In this document: piece after piece, positions 1 to 12,740 of the stretch | Layout of the letters: each line of letters opens with the position of its first letter | How positions within the stretch are numbered: position 1 is the stretch's first letter | From: Chionis minor | Taxonomy: Eukaryota; Chordata; Aves; Charadriiformes; Chionididae | DNA length: 64,000 nt | Direction of reading: 5' to 3' | Assembly: GCA_013398295.1 (NCBI GenBank) | Contig: VZSF01011326.1 | Coordinates: 146,903 to 210,902, forward strand | Notes under the pieces: model-generated | What the model saw: only the letters and a program-made list of their open reading frames with translations | Database searches by the model: none | What the model was told of the DNA's origin: nothing | Translations under genes and position numbers: made by a program

Positions 1-1527
1 ACCAACGACTTTAAGTGCTTTGGAAATTTTTTGAGTGAAAAATGTTAGTGTGTTATACTGTGGAAGCTAACTTGCAGTAGTACTTGTTCAGACTTCCCTT
101 TAAAAATCAGAATGTAGTAAAACACAGGCCGAGGGTGATCTCATCAGTTATTGTTGGCTGATTCTGCTCAGACTGTGTTTTCTGCTCCTTGGCTTTTTAT
201 AGGAGGTGTTATCTCAGCGCTTGGATCCTGCATATGAACTGAGCTAGGTGCCATGCTTGATGCTGTATTTGGTCTTTCCATTCTGGGATTTCTAATTGTG
301 GTAGAAAATAGATATCTTACCCTGATACAACTCTTCTGGTATGTGGGTTTTTCAAAAAAAAAAAGAAAAAAAGAAAAGAAAAAAGCAAAAAAATCATCCA
401 GGTCAATGCAGAGAGGTGAACCAATTACAGAGCCTTAGGTTTGTTTTCTCACGTAATCTTTATAATACCGTGAAAGAGAAAGAAAATCTCTCTGACTAGC
501 TTGATCACTGGTTATAGGAGAAATGAATGGAAGGTTACTCTTAGACTTGCACTTTATAAAATCAGTGTCACTTGGTGGTCTTTCCCAAAATAAAAGCAGG
601 GATTCAACTTCAGTCTCTGGTAATATCTCAGTTACGATACTCTCAGGAAATACGTACTAAACTGACAATGCCCTTTTTAGGTGACCAGCCCTGTAGTTCA
701 AGACCTAAATGCAATTTTTGGCAATTAAAACGGCCACTTCAATGTTCTTGTTGTGTCATAGACTATTGGTTGGACTTTGCTGGTTCGTGAACTGCTGGAT
801 AATCCTATTTTCTTGGATTCAGAGTGAATACCTAAGTGGAAAGGGAGGAAAAAAAATTGGCAAATGGGGTGGCGCTTGGGACTTCAGCTCTGCCTTGTTC
901 TACTGTAGAGCTGCTGGAATGAGCAGTTTGGGCTGTGACTGCTAGAATCGAGTCTCCCTCCCATAACCACCCAGGGTAGTCCTCTGAGTTTGCAGCCACG
1001 CTGTGATTTAAGTGGTATGGCAGACAGGGCTGGGAAGTTTGGCCAGCACCGCTTTACGCTGTGAAAATCTGAGGGGTTCTGTGTACAGCTGCAGATGCTT
1101 TATTTCTGGAAACATTGACATGCCACAATTTTCTTGTTCGTATCACTAGAACACCAAAAGTAGCTCCTCTACAATTATCTTGCTGACTTCTGCTATAAAA
1201 TCCTTGCATATTTAATGTTGCATTGTTGCTTCTGTGTTGAGGGATGGTATGCCAAACTGCACCCAAAATATTTTCTTCCTCTTTTGATAGTTGAACTGGT
1301 TTATTGCATTCAGTATGAATGCAAAAATGTTTTAACTCTTTCATCGATTTAGATTGTCCAGTATCCTTAGACACTGGCATTTTGAAATAGTTACTGAAAC
1401 AACTTCAGAGTGAAATGTTTTGGCATGTTTTTTCATCAAGATGTACTCTAATGTGTTTCTTTCAGGAATGCTCTGTAGAACATGGATGTGCCTCATAAAA
1501 ATCATAACTTTTTTTTTTGCCCCTCAG
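1..1527 (+). other. ZFAND6: ZFAND6 intron (3' part)
   Basis: No exon is recognised before the acceptor at 1527. An A-rich stretch (A with scattered G) lies at 350-394. The minus-strand ORF at 1054-1380 has no recognisable family and sits in the intron. Confidence 0.75.
350..394. repeat. A-rich low-complexity tract
   Basis: A-runs interrupted by single G and one C, in a ZFAND6 intron. It could be the decayed tail of a retroposed sequence, but no body is seen. Confidence 0.8.
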
Positions 1528-1628
1528 CCCTGTGTCAAGTCAGTCACTTTTAACAGAATCTGTAGCATCATCCCAACCGGATAGTACGGCTGTGGACAAA
1601 ACAGTAACCGAGACAGAAGATTTGCAAG
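1528..1628 (+). CDS. ZFAND6: ZFAND6 coding exon: Ser/Thr-rich linker
   Basis: The acceptor is a strong T-run followed by CCCCTCAG at 1520-1527, and the donor GTTGGT starts at 1629. The first base completes a codon from the exon upstream of the window. The exon then reads [16 protein letters not shown] and ends with one base of a split Ala codon. It is part of the disordered linker between the A20 and AN1 fingers. Confidence 0.93.
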
Positions 1629-4600
1629 GTTGGTGCCTAGCTGTTGGAGACACAACTTGTGAATAATGTTTTTAAAACTGACTATTCTTAAAATGCTCCT
1701 GTTGAAGCGATGGCTTATTCTCAAACCCAAATATTCTGTGAAATCAGAAGGCAAAATAAGGATAAACTTTCTTTTCTCAAAAGGCAAGTCTTAAACTGAA
1801 AACTTTTATGTTTAACTGGTGATTTCAGTATCTGCTGTGAGGAGTGTGTTAATTGGGGTTGGAAATGCACATCATAAATCAGTTCTATGGTTCTGTCTTT
1901 ATGCTGCAGCAATTACATGTAAGTAGAGTTTTGAGTATCTGTTACTTCTCAGAGTAGTCGTTTGCAGCAAATATCACAGACGTTTATGAGCATATTTGTG
2001 ATACAGGGTGTTATGACATAGCTATTATAGGAACAGTGTTAGTATCTTGTATAAACACAAAACACATAAAAGAACCTTTCACCTGTGAACTGTAGTGGTG
2101 TAATATTTTGACCCACTGAAATTCACTTTATCAAATATAAAATTACCAAACCACAAACTCTCTGGTTTCTGGAAGGAAAATGGCTGAGTAGGTGATTTTA
2201 ACTATATTGGCCTGAAATTCTTATTGCTGGTGCGATGTAAAGGTGTGTTTTCTCTTTGAATTTTGTTTTCTTTTTATGTGCAGGCTTGTAGAGCTTAAAA
2301 CTAAAGAGTTTTTAATAGAATTTCTTAGGAAAATGCAGGAGTGCCAGAGAGCATATAAAATTTGCTCAGACTTGTAATCTGTAGACCTTATAAAAGGTAT
2401 TTAAAGACAAGTCAGTAAGTATTCTGCCGTTACATCTGCTGACACAGCTAAGGCTTTAGCGGGTAGACTTCTGTTTCTGTAGACTAGTCTAAACATAGGA
2501 GTTTGGGTTTTCCACAGATACAACATGTAATTCCACTTAAAGATGCTAAATATAAGTTCTTTCATTGTACCTCTGGTACCAAAGTTCTGCCTTTCAGATG
2601 CTTTTGTAAACTCGAGCTCTCCCTTTTTGTAGGGTGGAATAGAAGAGTCATTATTCAGCTGCTGTGCTGAGTAAGGCCACCTCCTCAGTCACGCAGACAG
2701 TACCTGGAAATCTCAGAGAAAAGGTTTCAATGCTAATGCCATTTTGTACTAGCCTTGGACATGTCAGTTATTAGAAACATCTTTACTCTTAGTTATATTC
2801 TAGACATATGTTCTAATAACGTGCTGCTTAGTTTTCTGGAGCTGAGAGCTCTTGTTGCCTCAGTTTTGACAACGCACCTAAGGCGTGCTCTTCGTAGTGA
2901 TCAATGATATCTGGCCTCGCCCAGCTTGAGAGAAGAGCAAGCGCTGAAGAGGCTTATGCTTCTTAATCTCTATATGTTTGCACAGCAGAGGTAGGTTTGC
3001 AAGCTAGATTTTCAGTTGATAGGCCTCTGAGTAATACAGATACAGTTCTGCTTACGTCCCTGTTCTGCGGTACAGGGAACCTGGGATGTGCTGCCTGCCA
3101 GCTGTAACCCAGCTCCCACGCGGGTACATCGCTTTCTGGGAACCTCAGAAGTAGAACATCTCAGTCAAGCACACAAATATTGCACTGCAGGTTTACGCTA
3201 ACGGTGATGTGGCATATATCAGAATATAAAGGCAACTTTTCTAAGCTGATCTGTTTACGTATGTCTCTTACTGGCCTGGCTTAGCTGTAAGGTGAAACTC
3301 TAGGTTTGCAGCATCTACTGTCTTTCCACTGTGACTTGAAGGGAGTGCTTTATTTTAAAATAGTCTTTGATGCTTGTGCTGTGAAGTTGCTTTGGCTTGT
3401 GAAAAGACTTTTCCCAGCAAGTTTTCAGAGGAATCATAGAATGGTTAGAGTTGGAAGGGACCTTAAAGATCATCAAGTTCCAACCCCCCTGCCATGGGCA
3501 GGGACACCTCTCACTAGAGCACGTTGCTCAAAGCCCCATCCAGCCTGGCCTTAAACACTTCCAGGGATGGGGCATCCACGGCTTCTCTGGGCAACCTGTT
3601 CCAGTGCCTCACCACCCTCACAGTAAAGAACTTCTTCCTAATGTCTAATCTAAATCTCCCCTCTTCCAATTTAAAACCATTACCCCTTGTCCTATCACTA
3701 GATTTCCTGACAAAGAGTCCCTCTCCAGCTCTCCTGTAGGCTCCCTTCAGATACTGAAAGGCTGCTATCAGGTCTCCCCGGAGCCTTCTCTTCTCCAGGC
3801 TGAACAGCCCCAGCTCTCTCAGCCTGAATGCCTCTCTTTACCCATTTGGATAAATTTATTCTCCTTCTAACTCTCCACCTCTAAAGCTAATTGTCCCTAT
3901 GAGAAGATAAGATAGGTTCCTCAAGTAGAAGCTTTGATTTCAGGTGTCTACTCACATTTTACAGTATGTATTTCAAGGGTCAAGCTATATCAGGTGTTTA
4001 GAGTACTCAGCTGTGTCCTATGTCCTTTTCTTTGTACCATAGTGATTTCTAAACTAAGAACACCACCACCATGTAATTGCAGTTCTAAATTACAATCCCT
4101 ATTTATAACTCGCTGTGGCAGGGTCAGCCTCATTTTCTGAAGAGTAGCTTCTGTGCTGTCCCTTAACTGAAAAAATCACAGGAAATGTAGTGTTTCCAGT
4201 TTTAAAGTATTTTGCTTTGAAAGTGTAAGTTTGTAAAGAAAGCAGCTTATGATGGATGCTAAGTGGATTTCATTGAATTGTCACAATTGTGCATCTTGAA
4301 GCTTTTTTAGGTTTTTTTTTTCCCCCTGCATCATTCAGAATTTGAATTTTGGGTTGCTGACAAGAGTGTAATAGATATGTGTGCATCGAAGTTATTAAGT
4401 ATTGTCTGGCTTTGTAGCATTTAAAAGAAAAAAGTCACAGAACTGTGGGAGTTGGTCCCAGACTGAAGAGCTTATAATGCTACTTCTGTTGATGTAGGGG
4501 AGGAAAAAAGAAATTATGTCTGCTTTGATCATTTGTTCAGTATTTATTCTGATAAAAATCTTGCTGCATTGGAATGTCTGTTCTGGAGCAAATTGTTTTA

Positions 4601-7600
4601 TGATACTTGTATAATAAGTTAGTCTACTGTAGTTGTATGTAGCTGAGGTCCCCTTAACTCACAATTTAACAATTTAGTAGGCTACAGCTACAGTAACAAT
4701 GAGTGAAAGAGTGGGTGAATAGTTAGGCTTTCTTACATTATTATTAGTGTTTTTTTTTAAAGCGGACAGACAGATGGAACTTGAGCTGTATGCACACAGT
4801 CCTTGCTGTTTGCAGACAAGCTGAAACTACAAAGGGATAAAAATCCCAAGGAACAGGTCAGATTTGTTTCTCTTCACTGGATTCATGCATTGCAGACTAA
4901 AGAGAGGAAAACTATAGAATATGTTAATAAATCTAGATTTTACACTTAGTGATTGTGTGCCAATACCATACCTTGTAGGTATGGAATGAAAAGTCCAGAT
5001 GCTAGATAGGGGCTAATAGAATATTTATTTATTATTTTTATTTAATGTTCTTAAACATGATGAACATACTGTTGTAGATGACCTAAAATGAAACTCTTTA
5101 AGGTACAATCCAACTTTTCTAGCAGCTTTCTTCTATTCTGAGCATCTCTCCAACTCATTTCAGATTGCCTCATGCACTGTTTTACTTTTTGCTCAATTTT
5201 ACGGCCCTGTTAGGATTAGCCAGTCAGGATTTCTTATTTGTTAGCCAGGGGATTAACGGGGCTGCCTCCTGGCAAGCCTGCAAGCGGGTAAAGAGGCGCT
5301 TCACTTCTGGGATTAATGAGTTTAAAACCATCCAGGTTAGGATTCACGCTTTACATTTCAGGGAGGTTTTTAAAGGTAAATGAAACTTGTCATGGAAGGC
5401 AGCAGCACTTCACCATGTTAGCTGTGGCGCTCTGGCAACTCAAGAGCATAGGGCTAAAAGTATAAATCATATTAATGGGGGAGCTTTTAGCCTCTTTGAG
5501 GCTGAAAACTTCGCAGAGCCAAAACAGCCACTCTGCTTTTCAAACCCATTGCTAAATTGGAGAGGTCTCTATACTAGCATTGCAAAGTGTAATCAGTTGT
5601 GTGATAGGGTGTGGTTAGTGTTTTGTAAAATCGAAATGCTAACTCAGAATTAGCCAACTAACTAGCCAAAAGGGTGCACGGCTTTTCAATGAAGTCACCT
5701 GGTTTTGCACTCATCTAGGATTTTTGTGGGGGAAAACAGTTTAAAAATTCAGTCATTTGCTAAGTTGAAAAAAATTAATAAAACAATTAAGTTGCTACAG
5801 AGTTTTACATGAAGATAACCTGGACCTATGGTGAATGGCATCAGCTTCAGTGGACCTTATCAGGGCTAGCTCAGTAGACGGAACTGGAAAGGAATTGATG
5901 GATACTTCAGACTTTTGTGACCGTACCAGGGCCTTGGAGGTAGAGTATGATTAAGATACAAGTGTAGAAAATAACGTAGGATATCCTGATTTACTGGATG
6001 AATGTTCCAGGGAGAGGGTAAACATTCACAAGAAAGATTTAAAACTAAATTCTGTAGGTAAGGGTGCTTTTATTTTATTTGCCTCTTCCTAAGACTGAAA
6101 CACTTTGTTTTAGGCTGATTGCTTGTTTAGTGTTAAAATGTTAGGAAGGTAGGGGTCTTCTGCTTAGGTTGAACATTATATGCCATTCCTCTGGAGGAGT
6201 GTGTATTCTTCTTAGGCCTGGTCAGATGCACTTAAGAGGTGAAGGTGGGTGTTAACACTCTTCCTGTGGCAAGGAGGAACTTTTTTCTTTGAGAAGCTCT
6301 GCCGGGTAATACAGGGGTGATAAAGGTGAAACAGCAAGAGTAGGAAGAGAGGAGAAAAGAAATGAGGTGTCAGGAGTCTTCCAGGCGGCGTTCTGCGTTG
6401 TGCCAGCAGGGATGCAAGGACCGGAGTGTACTTCATCTTGTGGGTGCTGTTTTTGAGGTCAGTCAGAACATACCGATGTTCAAGCACAGTTGGCTCAAGC
6501 AAAAGCAGTAGCAAAAGCTTCTGCCTTTAGGAGGAAATCCAGACCCTACTTGTTTTGATCAGCTGAGAACACGCTCTGCAAAACAGGGAACTTCTAGTGG
6601 CCAGCCCAACTTGTCAGCTCCAGAAAAATGAGTGTGTGTTGTTCGTGTTTTATTCTTTTTTGGTTAGTTGGCAGCTTGTACTGGGGCTGCCGGTGCTTCT
6701 GTTCTCCAGCTCAAGGCAGGGCTGGGGGAAGGGAGGGAATCGGTTCAAGCAAAGCAGGCAGCAGCATCCTGGAATCCAGACAAAGTACAGGAGCTGGGAG
6801 TGGCTGCAACATGTTTCCTGTGAGCTCCAAGCTGGGTGGTGTTGCTTTTTACCTGGCTTTTTTTGTATGGTGCTCATCACAGCTAGCTTACAGACTGAGC
6901 GCTAAACACTTGGCACTTTGTCATCTAAAGGTGGTTTAGCGGTTGGGGTATTCAGGATTGTCATAGAGGATTTTGAGTCAAATCCCTGGCTTCTGTGCAA
7001 AAAGCAAATCGAGATATAAAATTTATGGTTACTACAGTAGATACAAAGTGACTCGTGGCAGCAGTAGAAGAATCTTCCCACTCAGTTCTACAGCAAGCAG
7101 CAGCCCTTACATATTTTTAAAACTTTTTAATGTGAGAGCCGTACGCACAAGGAGAATGTAAGTACGTATGTATTAGAGAGCTTTGTTATGTAGGAAACAG
7201 TGCCCCTTTTTGCCTAAATTTGGCTAATAGTTCCAGAGGCTTTTAGTAAAACTTCTGTTGAGGTAATTGGATTTTGCTAAAATAGGAAATGCAAACTTGA
7301 GCATGTTAGCCACTAAACACTAATTCATGGCATGAAGCTTTCTTAATGAATTGATAAACACTGCAATGTCTGTTCTGTATAACACTGCAAGAGTTCATTT
7401 GAGTAAGTCTTACCACTTCTGATACTTATCTCACATATGTTAATCCTCACTGCTTTTGATTCTTATCTTGCAAAGCTTTGAATATTATCTGTCCACTCAG
7501 AAATGTGCCCTTTAACAGCCATTTAAAGCTATTGAACCTTTTTTTTTTACAAACTACCAATTATTATAAATTTCAGGACAAAGAAAAGCTCTGCTTGTAA

Positions 7601-9911
7601 CAGATGGTGATTATTTTTTTAATTATTTAATAAACCATGTATAACAGGCTGCATTTGCTAGATTAACCTTCGGAATATACTGTCCGCTTGGACAAGGTCT
7701 TTGGTGGTCAGGTATTTTGCTACCCATTGATGTTGCTTGGTACAGAGTACAATGTTTTGATACACTGCAAAAGTAGAAAGCGCCCTTTTCTTTCAAAAAA
7801 AACCCAAAAAACACCACCACCAAAGCACACTCCACCAAACCCCCCCAGAAGACCCCATCAGAACAGCAGCAGAACAGGGAGAAACACCACCAGACTTGCC
7901 GCGCGGAATAGCAGTCAGCTGGTGTAGAACTAGCACAGAACTGCATCTGACAGTCTGCGCCGAACAGTCCAGCTGCGCGGGGATGCCTGCAGCTTTTCCC
8001 TAGCTCTGCTTCCCTTGACACTCCTCCCAGCTGGAGCTTGCTTGCGTTCTTTGCTGCAAATACTCCTAGTTTCTGTATACTTCACTCACTGGAGGCTTGT
8101 CCTGCTGTGATCTAGCAGTGGCTGGTAGGCAGAGATTGGCTTGTAGCCCTTCTTGAAATGAAGTTGGGGGTGGGTTTTTTTTTTGGTTTCTATTTCTGTT
8201 TTGTAATGTAAGGAATGTGCAAATACTTGAGGAAAACCAGCCAATTTCTATTTTTACCTGGGTCAGGCAAATACTACCATTACTTGTTTATTTTCTCCCG
8301 CACAACCTGTAACCTGTCTTTCAGATGCGAGAAAATATTAAAGTAGGCTGAAAGTTGTCCTAGCAAAAGTGTCTTTAAAATGAGGTGTTTACCTGCTTCC
8401 TTCTGGATTTCGCGGTAGTGTACTTCATCCCTGCAAGTCTGTGTATCTTGAGCTAATGGTATCTCACCCCAGGTGGGGAGTAGCCCCTGTGTAGGCTTTT
8501 CCCAGGTATGCAAGAGCAGCAGCGTCACGGTGGTAGAGATTGTTCTGAAACACTGTGTTTTGTGTGGCCTCTGTACTGCAGCCTTCAGCAAAAGTAATGT
8601 TGATTCAGTATTTAAAAGGGAGTGTTTTACTCAACTGATCCTAACAAATGCAATGTTTCTTATAAGCAGATTTTAGGAACTGGATTAGTAACGCTAGTGG
8701 GGAAATAGTTGGTGTTGGATTGTCCTCTCAAATTTGACGGCACTGAATCCTACTGTTAACTTTTAATTATTCTCTCTCTTTATGGTGTTTTTGTACTGTG
8801 AACTTCGTATGAGCATTCAGTGAATTCTCTAATTATTAGATTGAAGGTCTAGAAGGAGGGTGTTCCAGTACCACGACTGAGAGTCCATTACACTTCAGAC
8901 ATGGAAGCTGCAGCAAAATGGCTAACCCCAAAACCTAAATTTACAACATGGGCTTTAGATTATTGTATGACTTAAAGGAAGGGGAAAGACTGACTTTTTT
9001 TCCCCATTGTTCTTACTAACTTTTTTGTTGTTAGCTTCAGTGTCAGAGAACGCAGAGCCTACACCTGAAGAGCAAGACAAGTCAATTGACAAACCAAAAC
9101 AGAAAAAGAATCGTTGTTTCATGTGCAGGAAGAAGGTTGGACTTACTGGTAAGAAATTCTGATTTCACTTTTCGTCAAGAGGCTCGTTCAGGCTTTGGAC
9201 CTTTGGCAGGTTCTTTTCTTAAGGAGAAAATGGGACATGGTATATTGATGTTGATTTGAAATAAAACCTGGCCATAGGTGCTTTCAGCTTGGCTCTTACT
9301 AGATTTAGTCATTCATGTATTATTTTGTCTTTCAGCTTCCTGTCTTTAGGTGAAAATCATAATTCCAAATGCTTCCCCTTTGGAAGTCTGCTTAGATGAG
9401 GAGTTGGAGGATAGTTTGCTGCTGTCACTAACCAGCTTTGCAGTGGTTCAGTTGAAAGGGCCTAAGAAAACTTGAGTTCTGCAGGGTGAAGAGTCATAAA
9501 CAAAGAAACCGAGCAGGAGGTCTCTAGGAATGTGTTTTGTGCTAGTGTATTGTGTGGTAGGAAGGAATGGTTCAGTCAAATCTTACTGTAATGGCTTAAA
9601 AATATATTATTTGTGATTCTTATGCTTTCTGCAGCAGAGGCTCTTTGGCTGATTGACACTGGTGACTGAGATTTATTGCTAGTGAGTGAACACATTCAGG
9701 ATTTAAACCAAACCAGTATAACTAAGAACGTTGAAATATCTAAATAATATTTCTGTCCACAGGGTTTGAGTGCCGGTGTGGAAACGTCTACTGTGGTATG
9801 CACCGTTATTCAGATGTACACAGTTGCTCTTACAATTACAAAGCTGATGCTGCTGAGAAAATCAGAAAAGAGAATCCTGTAGTTGTTGGGGAAAAGATCC
9901 AGAAGATCTGA
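1528..9911 (+). CDS. ZFAND6: ZFAND6 (AN1-type zinc finger protein 6), 3' part: last three coding exons
   Basis: Three exons join in frame: 1528-1628, 9035-9148 and 9763-9911 (stop TGA at 9909-9911). They encode the last 120 residues, which matches residues 89-208 of the 208-residue mammalian protein. The N-terminal part with the A20 zinc finger lies upstream of the window. The last two exons carry a complete AN1 finger with spacing C-x2-C-x10-C-x-C-x4-C-x2-H-x5-H-x-C, starting at CFMC and ending at HSC. A Ser/Thr-rich linker ([12 protein letters not shown]) and a Lys-rich PKQKKNR stretch precede it. The C-terminus ends VVGEKIQKI. From family knowledge, ZFAND6 (AWP1) binds ubiquitin through the A20 finger and acts in TRAF/NF-kB signalling and peroxisomal protein import. 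The linker distinguishes it from its paralogue ZFAND5. FAH follows in the same orientation, as in mammals. Confidence 0.96.
3432..3845 (-). mobile_element. CR1 non-LTR retrotransposon, 5'-truncated 3' tail
   Basis: The + strand starts with ATCATAGAATGG, the reverse complement of the CR1 3' terminal ATTCTATGAT repeat. It continues with typical CR1 tail phrases such as GGAAGGGACCTTAAAGATCA, CTTCCAGGGATGGGGCATCC, and a late stretch naming TCTTCTCCAGGCTGAACAGC. The element is therefore on the - strand with its 3' end at 3432. About 410 bp remain of a 4-5 kb element. It is an intronic passenger in ZFAND6. Confidence 0.92.
6925..7000 (+). repeat. possible tRNA-derived (MIR-like) SINE head remnant
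   Basis: A box-A-like TGGTTTAGCGG at 6932-6942 and a box-B-like GAGTCAAATCC at 6975-6985 are 43 bases apart, close to tRNA spacing. The bases after box B (CTGGCTTCTGT) resemble the MIR SINE phrase. The T arm does not pair, so it is not a working tRNA gene. A chance match remains possible. Confidence 0.35.
7795..7850. repeat. A/C-rich low-complexity tract
   Basis: A-runs alternate with ACC triplets and a final run of seven C (CCAAACCCCCCC). It lies in the last third of the large ZFAND6 intron. Confidence 0.8.
9035..9148 (+). CDS. ZFAND6: ZFAND6 coding exon: linker and first Cys pair of the AN1 finger
   Basis: The acceptor is TTGTTGTTAG and the donor is GTAAGA at 9149. The exon reads [15 protein letters not shown], then the basic run PKQKKNR, then [12 protein letters not shown], whose two cysteines are the first zinc ligands of the AN1 domain. 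The last base is split with the next exon inside a Gly codon. Confidence 0.95.
9149..9762 (+). other. ZFAND6: ZFAND6 intron, 614 bp
   Basis: A short intron bounded by GTAAGA and CCACAG. I see nothing else in it. Confidence 0.85.
9763..9911 (+). CDS. ZFAND6: ZFAND6 terminal coding exon: rest of AN1 finger and C-terminus
   Basis: The acceptor is TTCTGTCCACAG. The exon reads [20 protein letters not shown], then [18 protein letters not shown], and ends GEKIQKI before TGA at 9909-9911. It supplies the remaining zinc ligands (CRC, C, H, H, C) and the conserved C-terminal helix. Frame is kept from the previous exon. Confidence 0.97.
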
Positions 9912-10690
9912 ACTGCTGCTTCTGCTGGAATACAAAATCCTCTGACCATCTGCAGATTAAATTGACTTGAGCTTTTTTCCTTAGTCATCAGGAATGTAGA
10001 GCAGTGTATCTTGCCTAGACCTTTTAATCATGCATGTCATCAGATGAATAGATTTTTTTTGGGGGTTTGTTTTTTTGTTTTGCAAATGACTGAACATTTA
10101 TTTTCATTGCAGTTTTCTGTGGCTGAAGACTTAAGTAAACTTTACAAGTATTATCCTTTAAGATCATTCTAATTTTAGTTGAGTGCAGAGGGCTTTTATA
10201 ACAAATGTGGAGAAAATATTGGAGGGCTGTGCTTTTCCAGGATAAAACATGCATGCGTTAACTTTGCAGTTTATTTTCTTGTTGTATATAGCTTTTCTCT
10301 GCAGCACAATTTCCTTTTTTTGATAATGCCTTGTATGGCACAACTAGTTATCAGTAACTGAATGTATTTTAATCATTATGGCTGCTTCTGTTTTTTTTCC
10401 CCATTAACGAGAGGTTATACATGTTCGCATATTAGCTTGTTTGCACCCTCTACCTATTTATGTATGAATCATTTGTAATGAGTGTGTGCTGAGATTGTCT
10501 GTGTGTTTTTTTTTTTTAAAAAATTGGTTTTTGTTTTTGTGTGTGTGGGGGGAAGGCTGTATGCACTTCATTGACTGCAGGTTTCATTGGGATTACATCC
10601 ATCAGTCTGTCTGTACACAAATATGAAGAATGATCTGAAGTATCTGTGCTGTATTTATGTTTATCCACGTCTTAACTTTGATTAAATAAA
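9912..10690 (+). other. ZFAND6: ZFAND6 3' UTR
   Basis: This stretch is AT-rich and non-coding, and runs from the stop codon to the first good polyadenylation signal. It has T-rich tracts at 10050-10080 and a T/GT tract near 10509-10553. Small ORFs here are not credible. The UTR end is inferred from the signal, not from transcript data. Confidence 0.8.
10685..10690 (+). terminator. ZFAND6: ZFAND6 polyadenylation signal AATAAA
   Basis: A canonical AATAAA lies inside ATTAAATAAAATTT, about 780 bases after the ZFAND6 stop codon. Cleavage would fall about 10-30 bases downstream. Confidence 0.8.
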
Positions 10691-12512
10691 ATTTAAAAAA
10701 TCAGAGCCCCTGTGGCTGTCACTGGCATCTGTAATTTGGGTTATTCTTGCTTTATTTTCACGGGGACCTTCCATTGGTGGTTCCTTTACTTACAGTGTAT
10801 TGAGCCACATGAGACTGTCCGTATCCCAGTGCCAGCTAAGTTCTCAGTTTTTAATTTTTATTTTTACCTTTTCACCTGTAACTATTGGAAAGATTACGAC
10901 TTCCAGAAGCTTCCTACCTTGTGCATCGATACGTTCTGCCCTGGGAGTTCTCCGTGCTTCCAGTGCAGCGGGTCACTCGTGCAGGAGTTGGGGTCATTTG
11001 TGAGAATGTACTGAAGCTGGGGGCAGACCTGCAGGTAACACGGATGTGGCCAGCGACGAGGCTGTGGATCCACGCAGGTGATTCTGCCTCTAGGAAATAC
11101 AGCTGTGGGGTTTGTGGTCCGGTGTCTGACAGACAGCACTGCGCAGACTTCAATGAAGTTAGGTGAGACGATGGTTCTTGAGGCAGTTTCTCCAGGGAGA
11201 TGTCCTTACTGTAAGGTTTGAAGTCCATAAACTTCCCAGTTGGAGGCTGCCACAACCACCTGCCACGTGTTCCTGAGCGGATCTACAGGCTTGTAAGTGA
11301 ACCCCATTTTGGGGCAGGAGGAATTGTTCTTTTACTGTCTTGTGAGGGTGCTCAGTAACTTTTTTTTAAAATTAAGACTATCTGCCTTGTCAGATCAGAG
11401 TCTGTTTTTCAACAATTCAACCACCCTGGTCATCCATATAACTTAAAGGTTGGATGGTTTATGTAGTACCATGGTAACTTCAGCCAGCGCTGCTTATCAT
11501 CAAACTTAACAGTACACTAAAGCAGAACTAATTCCTCTCCAGATGGTACTGAGCTGCAGATGAAATTTCACTTGGTGACTTGCTGCTGCTGCTTTCAAGC
11601 ATTTGTGAAATAAATGAGATTGCGTGGCTTCACTTAAAACATTAAATTTTTAATCAAAGCTGGCTACATCCCTTAAAGTTCTGAATGCTCTTTAAAAGCT
11701 ATGGCTGGCAATTAGTAGATGAGGCACTACATTTTGCATATAAACACTACGCAGCAGAAGGAGCTTTCTCTATTAGATAGCTGTAGAAAGTAATCTGCAA
11801 GATCCAATAATAAATGAAGTATCTTGTGCTTGCAAAAATGGCTTAACCACAATCTATGAAGCGCAGGGGTTTTTATAGTAAAAGAGGGAATAAATAATCC
11901 TTTCCAGCACGTTTTGGTAATGGTCTGCCTCCTTATGGGTCAAAGATCCTGTATTTCCTCAGAGCATTTGCTAAACTTCCTGTTACACAGCGCAGAGCTT
12001 GGAAGAGCAGCAGCCTCTGCTCTCTCATGGGTGGTTTCTCAGTTTGCTTTCCTCTTTGCTGCCACTTCCCTATTGTCTAATCCTTCTCTTCTCAGTTTGA
12101 CTCTTCCCTGTTTCTGGTCTCTCTTTTCCTGAAAGTGTCCTTTTTGCTCCCCTGCGCGCCCTCCCCTCCAGTCTGCCTTTCATCTGACTGATACTTCTGG
12201 GCCAAGCAGAGGGGAGGTGCTGGAGATTTTGCCATGGAGGGAACCAATCCTGTTGGTGTTTTCTGCTCTCTGAGAGACTGGAAGAAGAAAAGGTGCAAGA
12301 AAAGTGACGGCCTTTGGAATTCCCTTTACCGCAGCAACTCTTCTGGCCCTCGATGATACAGTAGGAAAGGTGACCGTGCTGAGTGGAAACGTGCCTTACA
12401 AAGCTGTGGCAGAACTGACAACGAGGTGGATCACCATCAGGCAATTCTCCTTCTGCACCTCTCGTTCTCCAAGCAACCTCATAACCCTCCTTTGGCCTGG
12501 CTGGCATGGGTT

Positions 12513-12740
12513 TCATAGAATCATAGAATCACTTGGGTTGGAAAAGACCTTCAAGATCGAGTCCAATCATAAACCTACGCTGCCAAAACCACCCCTAACC
12601 CATGTCCCTCAACACCACGTCTACCTGTCTTTTAAATACCTCCAGGGATGGCAATTCCACCACCTCCCTGGGCAGCCTGTTCCAATGCTTGATAACCCTT
12701 TTGGTAAAGAAGTTTTTCCTAATATCCAAATATCCAATAT
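12513..12740 (-). mobile_element. CR1 3' tail
   Basis: The + strand begins TCATAGAATCATAGAATC, two copies of the inverted CR1 terminal octamer, followed by ACTTGGGTTGGAAAAGACC and CACCTCCCTGGGCAGCC. It is 5'-truncated to about 230 bp. It overlaps a 203-residue open frame at 12304-12915, which is therefore not a gene. Confidence 0.92.

Larger units (their letters stand above)
1629..9034 (+). other. ZFAND6: ZFAND6 intron, 7.4 kb
   Basis: This large intron holds a CR1 tail (3432-3845), a cluster of GGATTA motifs (5213-5315), a possible tRNA-derived SINE remnant (6925-7000) and an A/C-rich low-complexity tract (7795-7850). I see no embedded coding exon. Confidence 0.75.

Noticed and set aside
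1..1527. Searched for the ZFAND6 exons that encode the A20 finger
   Set aside because: No C-x2-C A20-type peptide with splice sites is present. Those exons lie upstream of the window.
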